A DNA stretch of 64,000 nucleotides from CALMEC01 sp963777565 (lineage in GTDB: Bacteria > Actinomycetota > Thermoleophilia > Miltoncostaeales > Miltoncostaeaceae): assembly GCA_963777565.1 (NCBI GenBank), contig CAVZQZ010000006.1:372001-436000 (forward strand), given 5' to 3'. This document shows positions 18,945 to 27,083 of this stretch, piece after piece. The notes beneath the pieces were generated by a model. The model did not search any database. It had not been told where the DNA came from and saw only the letters and a program-made list of their open reading frames with translations. Position 1 is the first letter of the stretch. Every line of letters starts with the position of its first letter. A program made the translations under genes and the position numbers.

Positions 18945-19484
18945 TCAACCCGCCTCGGTACCCGTGAAGGCGGCGATGTAGGGCAGCTGGCGGTAGTGCT
19001 CGTCGAAATCCAGCCCGTAGCCCACGACGAACGTGTCGGGCATCTCGAAGCCGACGTAGCGCATGTCGATCGGCAGCCGCCGCCCCGCCGGCTTGACCAT
19101 GAGCGTGCAGAGCTCGAGGGTCGCCGGCTCCCGCGAGCGGAGGTTCTTCATGAGGTACGACAGGGTCAGGCCGGAGTCGACGACGTCCTCGACCACGAGC
19201 ACGTGCTTGTCGGCGATCGGCGCGTCGAGGTCCTTGAGGATCCGGACAACGCCCGACGAGTGCGAGGACGAGCCGTACGACGAGATGGCCATAAAGTCCA
19301 TGGTGCACGGCACGCTCAGGCGCCGGACGAGGTCGGAGATGAAGAGCAGCGCCCCCTTGAGGATTCCGACCACGAGGATCTCCCGCCCGGCATAGTCGGC
19401 GGAGATCTCGGCGGCGAGCTCGCCGATGCGCGCCTGGAGTCGCTCCTCGCTGACGAGGATCTCACCGATCCGGGGGTCGGTCAC
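18945..19484 (-). CDS. hpt: Hypoxanthine phosphoribosyltransferase
   Basis: A 179-residue protein; GTG at 19484 overlaps the tilS stop by GTGA. Motifs: VGILKGALLFISDLVRRL, DFMAISSYGSSSHSSG, and the PRPP loop VLVVEDVVDSGLTLSYL. Then YVGFEMPDTFVVGYGLDFDEHYRQLPYI follows, as in HPRTs. It salvages hypoxanthine and guanine to IMP and GMP. The order tilS-hpt-ftsH is the classic conserved gene order of Gram-positive bacteria. Confidence 0.96.
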   Translation of the reverse strand: MTDPRIGEILVSEERLQARIGELAAEISADYAGREILVVGILKGALLFISDLVRRLSVPCTMDFMAISSYGSSSHSSGVVRILKDLDAPIADKHVLVVEDVVDSGLTLSYLMKNLRSREPATLELCTLMVKPAGRRLPIDMRYVGFEMPDTFVVGYGLDFDEHYRQLPYIAAFTGTEAG

Positions 19485-20773
19485 GCTGGCTGCACCTCCA
19501 GGACGGTCGCCCGCGAGTCCGGCGGGGCGATCAGGGTGGGATCGGCACGGTATCCGGCGACCCAGACGACGCGCCCCCCGGCGACCACCACGGGCACGCG
19601 GGCGCGATGCCGGGAAGGCACCCCGGCCGCCGCGAGCAGCCGCCCGACGGGCTGGCTCGTCTGCGGCCCGAGCGCGATGCGGTCGCCGGGCCGTGGGGAC
19701 CTCACGGTGAACGGCCCGTCCACCCGGAGGGCCACGCGGCCGGGCTCCGGCGGCGCCGCGAGCCCGGAGCCGGCCGTGAGCCGATGCTCCCCGAACGACG
19801 CGACCCCCGGGACCGCCAGCTCGGCCGGGGCGGGCGGCGGCGGCGCGACGGGCTCGGCGACGAGCACCCCGCGCTCGGCGGCGACCACGCCGCCGGGAAC
19901 CTGGATGGGTCGGCCGCCCTCGGCGCACAGCCGCAGGGCGCGCGCCACCCAGGCCGAGTCCGACGTCACGGCGGCCTCGTCGAGCAGGCGCCGCACCAGC
20001 AGCCGCGCCAGCGCCGGGTGCTCCGCCATCAGGACGTCGACCCGCAGGCCGCCGGCGACGGCCGTGCGCGCCCAGGCCGCCTCGACGAGCGGCTCGACCA
20101 GCTCCGACTCGTCGCGCAGCTGGTCCGCGAATCGCGCCACCGCGAGCTCGGCGCCGGGATGGACCTCCTCGAGCGCCGGCACGAGCCCGTGCCGCACCCG
20201 GGAGCGCGCGTACGCGGGGTCGCGGTTCGACGGGTCCAACGCGACGGCCAGTCCGCGCGCGTCGCACCACGCGCGCGTCTCCGACGCGGTGGCGCAGAGC
20301 AGCGGGCGAACGAGCCGGCCGGCGCGCGGCGCCATGCCCAGCGCGCCGCGGCGCCCGCTGCCCCGGGCAAGCCGGAAGAGCACCGTCTCGGCCTGGTCGC
20401 TCGCGGTGTGGCCCGTTGCCATCACCGCGAAGCCGTGGTCGGCCATGACGCGTTCCGCCGCCGCGAGGCGCGCGTCGCGGGCACGCTCCGGCACGCCCGG
20501 GCCCGGCTCGACGCGCAGCCGCTCGACCCACACCGCCAGCCCGAGCGTCGCGGCGGCCTCGGCAACCTGCTGTGCCTCGCCTGGGGACTCGGCTCGCAGT
20601 CCGTGGTCGAAGGTGACGACTCCGACGGGCCCGTCGTGCAGCTCCACGAGCAGGTGCATGAGGCAGGTGGAGTCGGCGCCGCCGGACACCTGCGCGAGGA
20701 TCGGGCGGCCGGCCGGCAGCAGCTCGTGATCCCGCGCGTAACGGGCGACGCGACTCTCGAGCGGCTCGCGCAT
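19481..20773 (-). CDS. tilS: tRNA(Ile)-lysidine synthase
   Basis: A 430-residue protein starting MREPLESRVARYARDHELL. The PP-loop reads ILAQVSGGADSTCLMHLL. DHGLRAESPGEAQQV and ATGHTASDQAETVLFRLARGSGRRGALGM follow, matching the N-type ATPase core. After the central helical region (LDPSNRDPAYARSRVRHGLVPALEEVHPG), a C-terminal TilS-C domain carries RPGDRI...GRLLAAAGVPSRHRARVPVVVAGG. TilS converts C34 of tRNA-Ile(CAU) to lysidine. Its ATG is only 21 bp from the divergent nucleoside phosphorylase start. Confidence 0.95.
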   Translation of the reverse strand: MREPLESRVARYARDHELLPAGRPILAQVSGGADSTCLMHLLVELHDGPVGVVTFDHGLRAESPGEAQQVAEAAATLGLAVWVERLRVEPGPGVPERARDARLAAAERVMADHGFAVMATGHTASDQAETVLFRLARGSGRRGALGMAPRAGRLVRPLLCATASETRAWCDARGLAVALDPSNRDPAYARSRVRHGLVPALEEVHPGAELAVARFADQLRDESELVEPLVEAAWARTAVAGGLRVDVLMAEHPALARLLVRRLLDEAAVTSDSAWVARALRLCAEGGRPIQVPGGVVAAERGVLVAEPVAPPPPAPAELAVPGVASFGEHRLTAGSGLAAPPEPGRVALRVDGPFTVRSPRPGDRIALGPQTSQPVGRLLAAAGVPSRHRARVPVVVAGGRVVWVAGYRADPTLIAPPDSRATVLEVQPA

Positions 20774-20794
20774 GCGGGTAGTGTGCCTGGCGTC

Positions 20795-21508
20795 GTGGCG
20801 ATCCACCTGCAGACGCGGCCCGACCAGCAGGCCCGGCTCGTGCTCTGCCCCGGCGATCCCGACCGGTCCCGCCTCGTTGCGGGCGAGCTGCTCGAATCGG
20901 CGAGCCTCGTGACCGAGACCCGTGGGCTTCTGGGCTTCACCGGCCGCTACCGCGGCGCGCCCGTGACCGTCCAGACCACGGGCATGGGCGGCGGCAGCAC
21001 CGGCATCGTCGTGCACGAACTCATCGAGCTCGGCGCCCGGTTGCTGGTGCGAGCCGGCACCACCGGCGCGCTGCAAGAGCACCTCGAGCCCGGATCGCTG
21101 GTCGTCGCAGACGCCGCCGTCGCAGACGACGGGGCGGGCCTCGCGATGACCGGCGGCGTCGCCCCTCCCCCGGATCCCGAGCTGACCGAGGCGCTCATGA
21201 CGGCCGCCGCGGCCAGCGGACGCCCCGTCGCGCACGGCACGATCGTGAGCACGGACGTGTTCTACGACCTCGCCCCGGGGCGCAACGAGGCCTGGCAGTC
21301 GCGGGGCATCCTTGCGGTCGAGATGGAGGCGGCGGTGCTGTTCGCCCTCGCCGGGCGACATGGCACCCGGGCCGGGTGCGTCCTCACCGTCTCCAATCAG
21401 CTCGTGGGCCCCGACCCCGGCTGGCTCGGGGCGAAGCAGCGTCGGCAGGCCGAGCTCGACGCGTGCCGGGTGGCGCTCGACGCCCTCGTCGCGGTCGGCG
21501 ATACCTAG
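20795..21508 (+). CDS. Nucleoside phosphorylase (PNP/uridine phosphorylase family)
   Basis: A 237-residue protein. GTG at 20795 is used; GTG at 20783 is also in frame. Features of the NP-I trimer/hexamer family: LVLCPGDPDRSRLVAGELLES, the phosphate loop PVTVQTTGMGGGSTGIVVHELIELGARLLVRAGTTGALQ, STDVFYDL, and GILAVEMEAAVLFALAG with the ribose-binding ME pair. The enzyme cleaves nucleosides with phosphate; purine or uridine preference cannot be decided. Its stop shares a CTAG with the convergent DUF4383 gene. Purine salvage with nearby hpt is plausible. Confidence 0.88.
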   Translation: MAIHLQTRPDQQARLVLCPGDPDRSRLVAGELLESASLVTETRGLLGFTGRYRGAPVTVQTTGMGGGSTGIVVHELIELGARLLVRAGTTGALQEHLEPGSLVVADAAVADDGAGLAMTGGVAPPPDPELTEALMTAAAASGRPVAHGTIVSTDVFYDLAPGRNEAWQSRGILAVEMEAAVLFALAGRHGTRAGCVLTVSNQLVGPDPGWLGAKQRRQAELDACRVALDALVAVGDT

Positions 21509-21936
21509 GACTCGATACCCAGCCGCCGGGTTTGATCCGTGCGGAAGGTCGAGCGCGCCCAGAACCACACGCCGAGCGACCAGAGCGCGACCAGGAGCTC
21601 GGCGATGGCCATGTTCGTGTCGCGACCGAAGATGTCTGAGCTCGAGTCGCCGAGGACGAACTCGAGGAGCGCGAACACCACCCCCGCAGCGCCGACGATA
21701 CCGAGGTAGCGAAGGGCCTTGTCGAGCCGCGTCGCCATCGCGATGCCGATCAGCCCCACGGCGAGGTGGATGCAGTTGGTCAGCGGGTTGACGGTCGTCC
21801 CGAGGAAGTCGACGCCGTCGCTCGCCGTGAAGTCGGAGAACCCCGTCTTGAGCAGCCCGACGATGCCGAAAATGGTGAGCAGCCCGCTCACGAACTGGGC
21901 GGAACCGATCACGAGGCGTTCGGCCAGCCGGGTCAT
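21505..21936 (-). CDS. DUF4383 membrane protein
   Basis: A 143-residue protein with four hydrophobic segments: QFVSGLLTIFGIVGLL, IHLAVGLIGIAMAT, YLGIVGAAGVVFALLEFVLG and MAIAELLVALWSLGVWFWA. The NPLTNCIHLAVGLIGI motif is characteristic of DUF4383 proteins, which are common in actinobacteria and of unknown function. ATG at 21936 overlaps the stop of the PAP2 gene by ATGA, so the two are co-transcribed. Confidence 0.8.
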   Translation of the reverse strand: MTRLAERLVIGSAQFVSGLLTIFGIVGLLKTGFSDFTASDGVDFLGTTVNPLTNCIHLAVGLIGIAMATRLDKALRYLGIVGAAGVVFALLEFVLGDSSSDIFGRDTNMAIAELLVALWSLGVWFWARSTFRTDQTRRLGIES

Positions 21937-22415
21937 CGGGTGCTCGTGCTCCGCGCGACGAGACGGTCGACGGACCATCCCAGCGCAGCTCCCGCGACGA
22001 TGTCGCCGGGATCGTGCTGACCCGCGGCGACGCGGCCCACGAGCCCGGCGGCGGCGGCGGCCGCGACCCACGGACGCAGCCCGGGGTAGCGGCGCGTCAC
22101 CGCGCCGGTGATCGCAACCGCCGCCGCCGCGTGGCGGCTGGGGAAGCCCCCGTCGCCGCGCGGACCGGGACGTGGTCGTGAGATCGCGTCGCGCGCGACG
22201 CGTGCGGCGAGCGACGCGCCCGCGCCCGCCACCAACGCCTCGAGCCCGGCGCGCCGCGCGTGCGACCGCACCAGCAACGCCGCGACGAGCGCCTCGAAGG
22301 CGGGAGCGAGCGCGTCGCTCGCGACGCGGGACGCCGTCACCCCGCCCGGGAGTGCCGCGATGCCCTCGCGCACTCGCTGCCCCATCCGCCGATCGAACGA
22401 CCCGAATGCCGCCAT
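21933..22415 (-). CDS. PAP2-family phosphatase
   Basis: A 160-residue membrane protein with the three PAP2 catalytic motifs: SRPRPGP (motif 1), GFPSRHAAAAVAI (motif 2; PSRH in place of the common PSGH) and GRVAAGQHDPGDIVAGA (motif 3 with catalytic histidine and aspartate). Such enzymes dephosphorylate lipid phosphates, for example polyprenyl pyrophosphates or phosphatidic acid. It is upstream of and overlaps DUF4383. Substrate unknown. Confidence 0.85.
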   Translation of the reverse strand: MAAFGSFDRRMGQRVREGIAALPGGVTASRVASDALAPAFEALVAALLVRSHARRAGLEALVAGAGASLAARVARDAISRPRPGPRGDGGFPSRHAAAAVAITGAVTRRYPGLRPWVAAAAAAGLVGRVAAGQHDPGDIVAGAALGWSVDRLVARSTSTR

Positions 22416-22477
22416 CAGTGAGTGATTATCACCGCCGGGGCACCCGATCGCGAGCCGGCGCGTCGATCGACTCCTCG

Positions 22478-23383
22478 TCAGGCCCCGGCGGCGCGCGCCG
22501 TGGCGGTGTCGCCGGAGACGCTCACCCGGTTGCGGCCGCGCCGCTTGGAGAGATAGAGCGCCCGGTCGGCGGCCTCGACGAGCGACTCGGGCGGATCGCC
22601 GCGGCGGTAGCTCGCGACCCCGGCGGAGATCGTGCGGCCGTCGTGCTGGCCGTTGCCGACCGGCACGATCACCCGCGCGATCGCCCGGCGTATGCGCTCC
22701 GCCGCCTCCGCACCCGCGCGCGCGTCGCCGGGGACGAGCAGCGCGAACTCCTCGCCACCGAATCGCGCGGCGATGTCGGCGGAGCGTCGCGAGGACTCGA
22801 TCACGCCGCCGACCGACTCGAGCAGCCGGTTGCCCGCCTCGTGCCCATGCGTGTCGTTGAACGGCTTGAACGCGTCGAGGTCGAGCAGCACGAGGGTGAG
22901 CGCCCCGCCATAGCGCGTGACCCGCTGGGTCTCCCGCCGAAGCGCATCGGAGAAGAACGCGAAGTTGTAGAGACCGGTGAGGCGGTCCCGAAGCGACGCT
23001 CCGGCGACGCGCTCGAAGTCACGCCGGACCTTGTCGTGGCGGGCCCCGATCAGCAGGCCGCCGAAGCCGAACGCGGCCCAGGCGACGGCGAGCTGAAGCG
23101 CCCCCATCCCAGGCTCGCCGGCGACGACCGCGAACGTCGCCGCGGTGGCGAACAGGGCCACAACCAGCCCGGCGCGGCCCGCGAGCGGGTACGCCATCAC
23201 CACCGGCACCGCGAACGCCGGCCAGAACGACGTCGCGACGAGCAGCGTCACGACCGCGGCCGCGGCCAGCGCACCGAGCAGCAAACCCGCAGCGCGGACA
23301 TGCCGGCGGCGGGTGGCCACCCGGGCGCTTCGCTGCGGGAGCGGCGCCGGCTGCGGTCCGCGGTCGCGGGACGATCCGCTCAT
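22478..23383 (-). CDS. Membrane diguanylate cyclase (GGDEF domain)
   Basis: A 301-residue protein. ATG at 23383 is preferred to a TTG at 23401. The N-terminal half has four or five hydrophobic helices (AGLLLGALAAAAVVTLLVA through WAAFGFGGLLIGA). The C-terminal GGDEF domain starts RDRLTGLYNFAFFSDAL, contains LVLLDLDAFKPFNDTHGHEAGNRLL, and has an active-site loop FGGEEFALL (GGEEF, catalytically competent). It should make cyclic di-GMP at the membrane. No RxxD inhibitory site is seen five residues before the loop. No EAL partner or known c-di-GMP effector is nearby. Confidence 0.92.
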   Translation of the reverse strand: MSGSSRDRGPQPAPLPQRSARVATRRRHVRAAGLLLGALAAAAVVTLLVATSFWPAFAVPVVMAYPLAGRAGLVVALFATAATFAVVAGEPGMGALQLAVAWAAFGFGGLLIGARHDKVRRDFERVAGASLRDRLTGLYNFAFFSDALRRETQRVTRYGGALTLVLLDLDAFKPFNDTHGHEAGNRLLESVGGVIESSRRSADIAARFGGEEFALLVPGDARAGAEAAERIRRAIARVIVPVGNGQHDGRTISAGVASYRRGDPPESLVEAADRALYLSKRRGRNRVSVSGDTATARAAGA

Positions 23384-23723
23384 CCGCTCAACGGTTCCCA
23401 ACTCGCACGTTCACGCGTCCCTGCCTCACTCGGTCTTGCTCCACCGGATCCACACAGCCCCTGAACGCCCACTCGAGGGTACGGACGGGGTCGGCTGTCA
23501 ACCCCGAGTGCACCGTTCCAGACGTCCCGTGGAACCCAGCGGCTGCAAACCGTCGCGTTGTGGTGTCCTCATTGGCGCACAGATTCCCGATCAGCACCCT
23601 TCATTGTGTCCTTGCCACACTCGGTTTTCGCTCGCCGAATCCTCACGCCACGTCTGGAACGGTGCACTAGACTTCGGTCAATTGCGGGCGTTTCCTGCGG
23701 CTGCCCGCCAACGCGGGAGTCTC
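23384..23723. other. 340-bp intergenic region with a 19-bp inverted repeat
   Basis: No ORF is supported between the divergent diguanylate cyclase and 3-hydroxyacyl-CoA dehydrogenase genes. The region holds a perfect 19-bp inverted repeat (23507-23525 and 23650-23668). It also holds a looser pair of similar segments, CACTCGGTCTTGCTC at about 23427 and CACTCGGTTTTCGCTC at about 23619. No tRNA or known riboswitch is recognised. Confidence 0.6.
23507..23668. repeat. 162-bp segment bounded by perfect 19-bp inverted repeats
   Basis: The left arm at 23507-23525 (AGTGCACCGTTCCAGACGT) is the exact reverse complement of the right arm at 23650-23668. The 124 bp between the arms have no ORF. Flanks (CCCG and AGAC) do not give an obvious target-site duplication. 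It may be a small transposon relic (MITE-like), a pair of operators serving both divergent genes, or a long-stem RNA. Confidence 0.8.
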
Positions 23724-24881
23724 ATGGGATTCGAATCGGTCGGGGTGATCGGCGCCGGCGTCATGGGGAGTGAGATCGCACAGGTCGCCGCGGCCGCGGG
23801 GTGCGATGTGGTGCTCATCGACATCGACGACGCCGCAGTGACGCGCGGCATCGAGCACATCCGGTCGATCGGGGCGCGGCGGGTCGATCGGGGTCGCATG
23901 GAGCCCGCCGAGGCCGAGGCGATCATCCGACGCGTACACGGCGCGACGGACCTCGCCGCGATCGGCGCGTGCGACGTGATCATCGAGGTCGCCCCCGAGA
24001 TCCTCGAGCTCAAGCGCGACTTGTGGCGGCGAATCGACGCCGCCGCCGCGCCGAGGGCCGTCCTCGCCTCGAACACCTCGGGGTTGTCGATCACGACGCT
24101 CGCCCGCGAGACCTCCCGGCCGGGGCGGGTGCTCGGCCTGCACTTCTTCAATCCGGCCAGCGTGATGCGGCTCGTCGAGGTCATCCGCGGCGAGGACTCG
24201 AGCGACGCGGTCGTCGAGGAGGGCGTCGCGATCGCGACCCGGCTCGGCAAGGTGCCGGTGCGCGTGGTGGAGTGCCCAGGATTCCTCGTGAACCGGATCC
24301 TCGTGCGGGCGCTCAGCGAGGCCTACGCGCACGCGGACGAACTCGGCGCGGACCGCGCGACCGCCGACGCGGCAGTCGTCGACTGCGGCCCTGCCCCGAT
24401 GGGACCGTTCGCGCTGGGAGACCTGATCGGCCTCGACACGACCCTGCACGTGCAGTGTGACCTTCAGGCCGCATACGGCGAGCGGTTCGCCGCCGGCACG
24501 TCGCTTGCCGCCGAGGTGGCCGCCGGCCGGCTCGGCCAGAAATCCGGCGCGGGCTTCGTGACCGGCGCGGCAGCCGGTCGGGCCGACGAGCTGGGGGCGC
24601 CGATCGCGGAGCGCTACTACCTCGGCGCACTCGACGAGGCCTGCCGTTGCCTCGAAGAGGGCATCGGCGCGCTGCCCGACATCGACGTCGCGATGCAACT
24701 CGGCGCCGGGTGGAGTGCCGGCCCGCTCGCGTGGGCGGACGGCGAGGGGCTCCCGGAGGTCTCGCGCCGCCTCGACGCGCTGGCCGCCGTGGCCGGTCCC
24801 CGGTTCACGCCTCGCGAGCCGCTCACGACCCGCGCGACGGGCGGGCGGACGTTCTTCGACGACAAGGAGCACACGCAGTGA
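23724..24881 (+). CDS. 3-hydroxyacyl-CoA (3-hydroxybutyryl-CoA) dehydrogenase
   Basis: A 385-residue protein with ATG at 23724. The NAD Rossmann motif is VGVIGAGVMGSEIAQVAAAAGCDVVLID. CDVIIEVAPEILELKRDLW and ASNTSGLSITTLA follow, then GLHFFNPASVMRLVEVI with the catalytic histidine and asparagine. ECPGFLVNRIL begins the C-terminal dimerisation domain, and a second related helical domain follows (RYYLGALDEACRCLEEGIG). It oxidises (S)-3-hydroxyacyl-CoA in beta-oxidation or butyrate-type metabolism. Its stop overlaps argF by GTGA, an unusual pairing. Confidence 0.92.
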   Translation: MGFESVGVIGAGVMGSEIAQVAAAAGCDVVLIDIDDAAVTRGIEHIRSIGARRVDRGRMEPAEAEAIIRRVHGATDLAAIGACDVIIEVAPEILELKRDLWRRIDAAAAPRAVLASNTSGLSITTLARETSRPGRVLGLHFFNPASVMRLVEVIRGEDSSDAVVEEGVAIATRLGKVPVRVVECPGFLVNRILVRALSEAYAHADELGADRATADAAVVDCGPAPMGPFALGDLIGLDTTLHVQCDLQAAYGERFAAGTSLAAEVAAGRLGQKSGAGFVTGAAAGRADELGAPIAERYYLGALDEACRCLEEGIGALPDIDVAMQLGAGWSAGPLAWADGEGLPEVSRRLDALAAVAGPRFTPREPLTTRATGGRTFFDDKEHTQ

Positions 24882-25831
24882 TCGAGCGCCCCACCCGGCA
24901 GTCAGATCTCGCCGGCCGGTCGGTCCTGACCCTCCGCAACCACTCCACCGAGTCGATCGAGGCGGTGCTCGACCTCTCGACGCGACTGAAGGAGACGCCA
25001 TGGCGGGAATGGCCGAAGTGGCTCGACGGGCGCGTCATCGGCCTGATCTTCGAGCGGCCCTCAACCCGCACGCGCGTGGCGTTCGAGACGGCAACCGTGC
25101 GCCTCGGCGGTCACGCCATCTACCTGTCGGCGGGCGACATGCAGCTCGGCCGGGGCGAGGCGATCGAGGATACGGCGCTGATCCTCTCCGGCCTCGTCGA
25201 CGGCCTCGTGCTGCGGACCGGACCGCACGAGAAGCTCGTGGACCTGACTCGCTACGCCTCGATCCCGGTTGTGAACGCCCTGACCTACGAGCACCACCCC
25301 TGCCAGGGGCTCGCGGACGTGCTGACGCTGCGCGAGCGGTTCGGCGACCTCGCCGGCGTTCCCGTGGCATATCTCGGCGACGGGAACAACTGCTGCATCT
25401 CGCTGGTGGTCGTCGGAGCGAAGCTCGGGCTTGACATCACCTGCGCCTGCCCGGAGGGGTACGACCCCGACCCGGAGACGATCGCCTGGGCGGACGCCCT
25501 GGCCGCGAGCCGCGGCGGCGGCGTGCGGGTCGTGCGCGACCCGCGGGAGGCGGCGGCCGGCGCTCTCGCCCTTTACACCGACACGTGGGTTTCGATGGGC
25601 GACGAGGAGCGCGAGGCCGAGCGCATCCGCGCCCTCACCCCGTACAAGCTCGACGCCACGCTGATGGACCTCGCGGCGCCGGACGCCGTGGCCCTGCACC
25701 CGCTGCCGGCGCACCACGACCTCGAGATCAGCTACGAGGTGCTGCACGGCCCGAGGTCCGCGGCCTGGCAGCAGGGGCACAACCGGCTCTACACGCAGGC
25801 GGCGCTTCTCGCGCACGTCCTTCCCGGGTAG
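24878..25831 (+). CDS. argF: Ornithine carbamoyltransferase-like protein with altered HCLP motif
   Basis: A 317-residue protein; GTG at 24878 overlaps the preceding stop. The carbamoyl-phosphate loop FERPSTRTRVAFETA, the TYEHHPCQGLADVLT motif and the OTC-type SMG loop (DTWVSMGDEE) are present. GDGNNCCISLVV follows the domain boundary. The ornithine-binding HCLP motif reads HPLPAHHDLEIS, with proline in place of the conserved cysteine. Family membership is certain. OTC makes citrulline, but the changed residue leaves open a different amine acceptor. No other arginine gene is nearby. Confidence 0.85.
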   Translation: MIERPTRQSDLAGRSVLTLRNHSTESIEAVLDLSTRLKETPWREWPKWLDGRVIGLIFERPSTRTRVAFETATVRLGGHAIYLSAGDMQLGRGEAIEDTALILSGLVDGLVLRTGPHEKLVDLTRYASIPVVNALTYEHHPCQGLADVLTLRERFGDLAGVPVAYLGDGNNCCISLVVVGAKLGLDITCACPEGYDPDPETIAWADALAASRGGGVRVVRDPREAAAGALALYTDTWVSMGDEEREAERIRALTPYKLDATLMDLAAPDAVALHPLPAHHDLEISYEVLHGPRSAAWQQGHNRLYTQAALLAHVLPG

Positions 25832-25843
25832 CGTCGGCCGCCC

Positions 25844-26584
25844 GTGCTGCCGCTGAAGGACGACAACCCGACGAGTCGGTTCCCCGTACTCACCGTCGTC
25901 CTGATCGCGCTCAACATCCTGCTGTTCGCGTACCAATCGACGAAGCCGAACCCGCAGCGGTTCGAGTCGCTGGCGGAGTTCAACGCGTCGCAGTCGGGGA
26001 TGGTCTGCGAGTACGGGCTCCTGCCCGATCGCGTCCTCCACGGCAGCGCACCGCAGGACGACGCGTGCGTGCTTCGCAACGACGAGCAGCCGCGGCTCTT
26101 CGGACTGATCTCGCACCAGTTCATCCACGGCGGCTGGTTCCACCTGTTCGGGAACATGCTGTTCCTGTGGATCTTCGGGAACAACGTCGAGGACCGGCTG
26201 GGCCGGATCCGGTTCATTCCCTTCTACCTACTCTGCGGGATCGTCGCCGCGCTCGGACAGGCCCTCACGAACCCGGAGTCGATCGTCCCGCTGATCGGCG
26301 CGTCGGGAGCGATCTCGGGCGTGCTCGGCGCGTACTTCGTGCTGTTCCCGCGGGCGAGGATCCTCACCATCGTGGGGATCTTCCCGCTCCGCCTGCCCGC
26401 GTGGATCGTCCTCGGCGCGTACATCGCCCTGCAGTTCCTCTATATCGGCGGGCAATCCCAGGACGGCGAGGGCGGCGTCGCCTACTGGGCGCACGTCTTC
26501 GGCTTCGTGGCGGGGGCCGCGCTGATCCTGCCGTTCCTCACCGGGCGTGGCCGCCCCGAGCGCCCGCGCGAGCTGATGCTGTGA
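25844..26584 (+). CDS. Rhomboid-family intramembrane serine protease
   Basis: A 246-residue protein with GTG start 12 bp after argF. It has about seven membrane helices: LTVVLIALNILLFAYQS first, HQFIHGGWFHLFGNMLFLWIFG (the HxxxxHxxxN region), then the catalytic serine in LIGASGAISGVLGAYF and the catalytic histidine in YWAHVFGFVAGAAL. Rhomboids cut membrane-protein substrates within the bilayer. The loop between helices 1 and 2 is long with two cysteines. Its end overlaps the DUF2007 gene by GTGA. Confidence 0.93.
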   Translation: MLPLKDDNPTSRFPVLTVVLIALNILLFAYQSTKPNPQRFESLAEFNASQSGMVCEYGLLPDRVLHGSAPQDDACVLRNDEQPRLFGLISHQFIHGGWFHLFGNMLFLWIFGNNVEDRLGRIRFIPFYLLCGIVAALGQALTNPESIVPLIGASGAISGVLGAYFVLFPRARILTIVGIFPLRLPAWIVLGAYIALQFLYIGGQSQDGEGGVAYWAHVFGFVAGAALILPFLTGRGRPERPRELML

Positions 26585-26874
26585 GGCTGTGGCGCCGACG
26601 ATCGAAGCCGTCGCCGCCGCCGTGGGTGATCGTGAGGATCGCCCGGCACGAGCCGGAGGCGGATCTGATGGTCAACATCCTCCACGAGGCGGGCATCCCG
26701 GCGTTCACCCGCCGTGCCAGGGGGTTCGAGCTGCCCGACTTCTTCGGCTTCGGAGCAAGGGAGGTGCTCGTGCGTGCGGACCGGCGGGAGGAGGCGCGCC
26801 GGGTCCTCGATCCGTTTGACGCCCGCCCGGCTCCGGGAGTGATGCCGGGCGAGGACGATCTGCCGGACCCGTAG
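26581..26874 (+). CDS. DUF2007-like putative signal-transducing protein
   Basis: A 97-residue protein starting with GTG inside the rhomboid stop. The core WVIVRIARHEPEADLMVNILHEAGIPAFTRR...REVLVRADRREEARRVLD matches the beta-alpha-beta pattern of DUF2007 proteins (E/A-A-xx-xxxLxxxGIPA, VxxxxxxxAxxxL). Their function is unknown. Coupling to the rhomboid gene suggests co-expression. Confidence 0.65.
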   Translation: MRLWRRRSKPSPPPWVIVRIARHEPEADLMVNILHEAGIPAFTRRARGFELPDFFGFGAREVLVRADRREEARRVLDPFDARPAPGVMPGEDDLPDP

Positions 26875-26935
26875 CGTCCGTTCCGAATGAGGGGTGCGAC
26901 CGCGCCCAGTTCCGAAACGGCCGCTTAAACGCTTC

Positions 26936-26956
26936 GAGCCACCCTGGGGGTGGCTC
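26936..26956. terminator. GC-rich hairpin after the DUF2007 gene
   Basis: A perfect 9-bp stem (GAGCCACCC / GGGTGGCTC) with a 3-base loop lies 62 bp past the DUF2007 stop and 128 bp before the FIST gene. No T-run follows, so it could be a terminator without a U-tract or part of the FIST leader RNA. Confidence 0.45.
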
Positions 26957-27083
26957 TCGCGTGAGCAGATGCTGCCGCCCTGCTCGAGCGGTGTGTGCCG
27001 TGCAAGTCTGCAAATCCGAACGGCCGGGGTCAAGCCTCATCGCAAATTCTCTCGCAATGGGTGACACTGGGAGCGTGAACCGC

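Noticed and set aside
26880..27080. Cyclic di-GMP or other known riboswitch before the FIST gene
   Set aside because: A hairpin is present but I could not find the conserved core of GEMM or any other riboswitch class.
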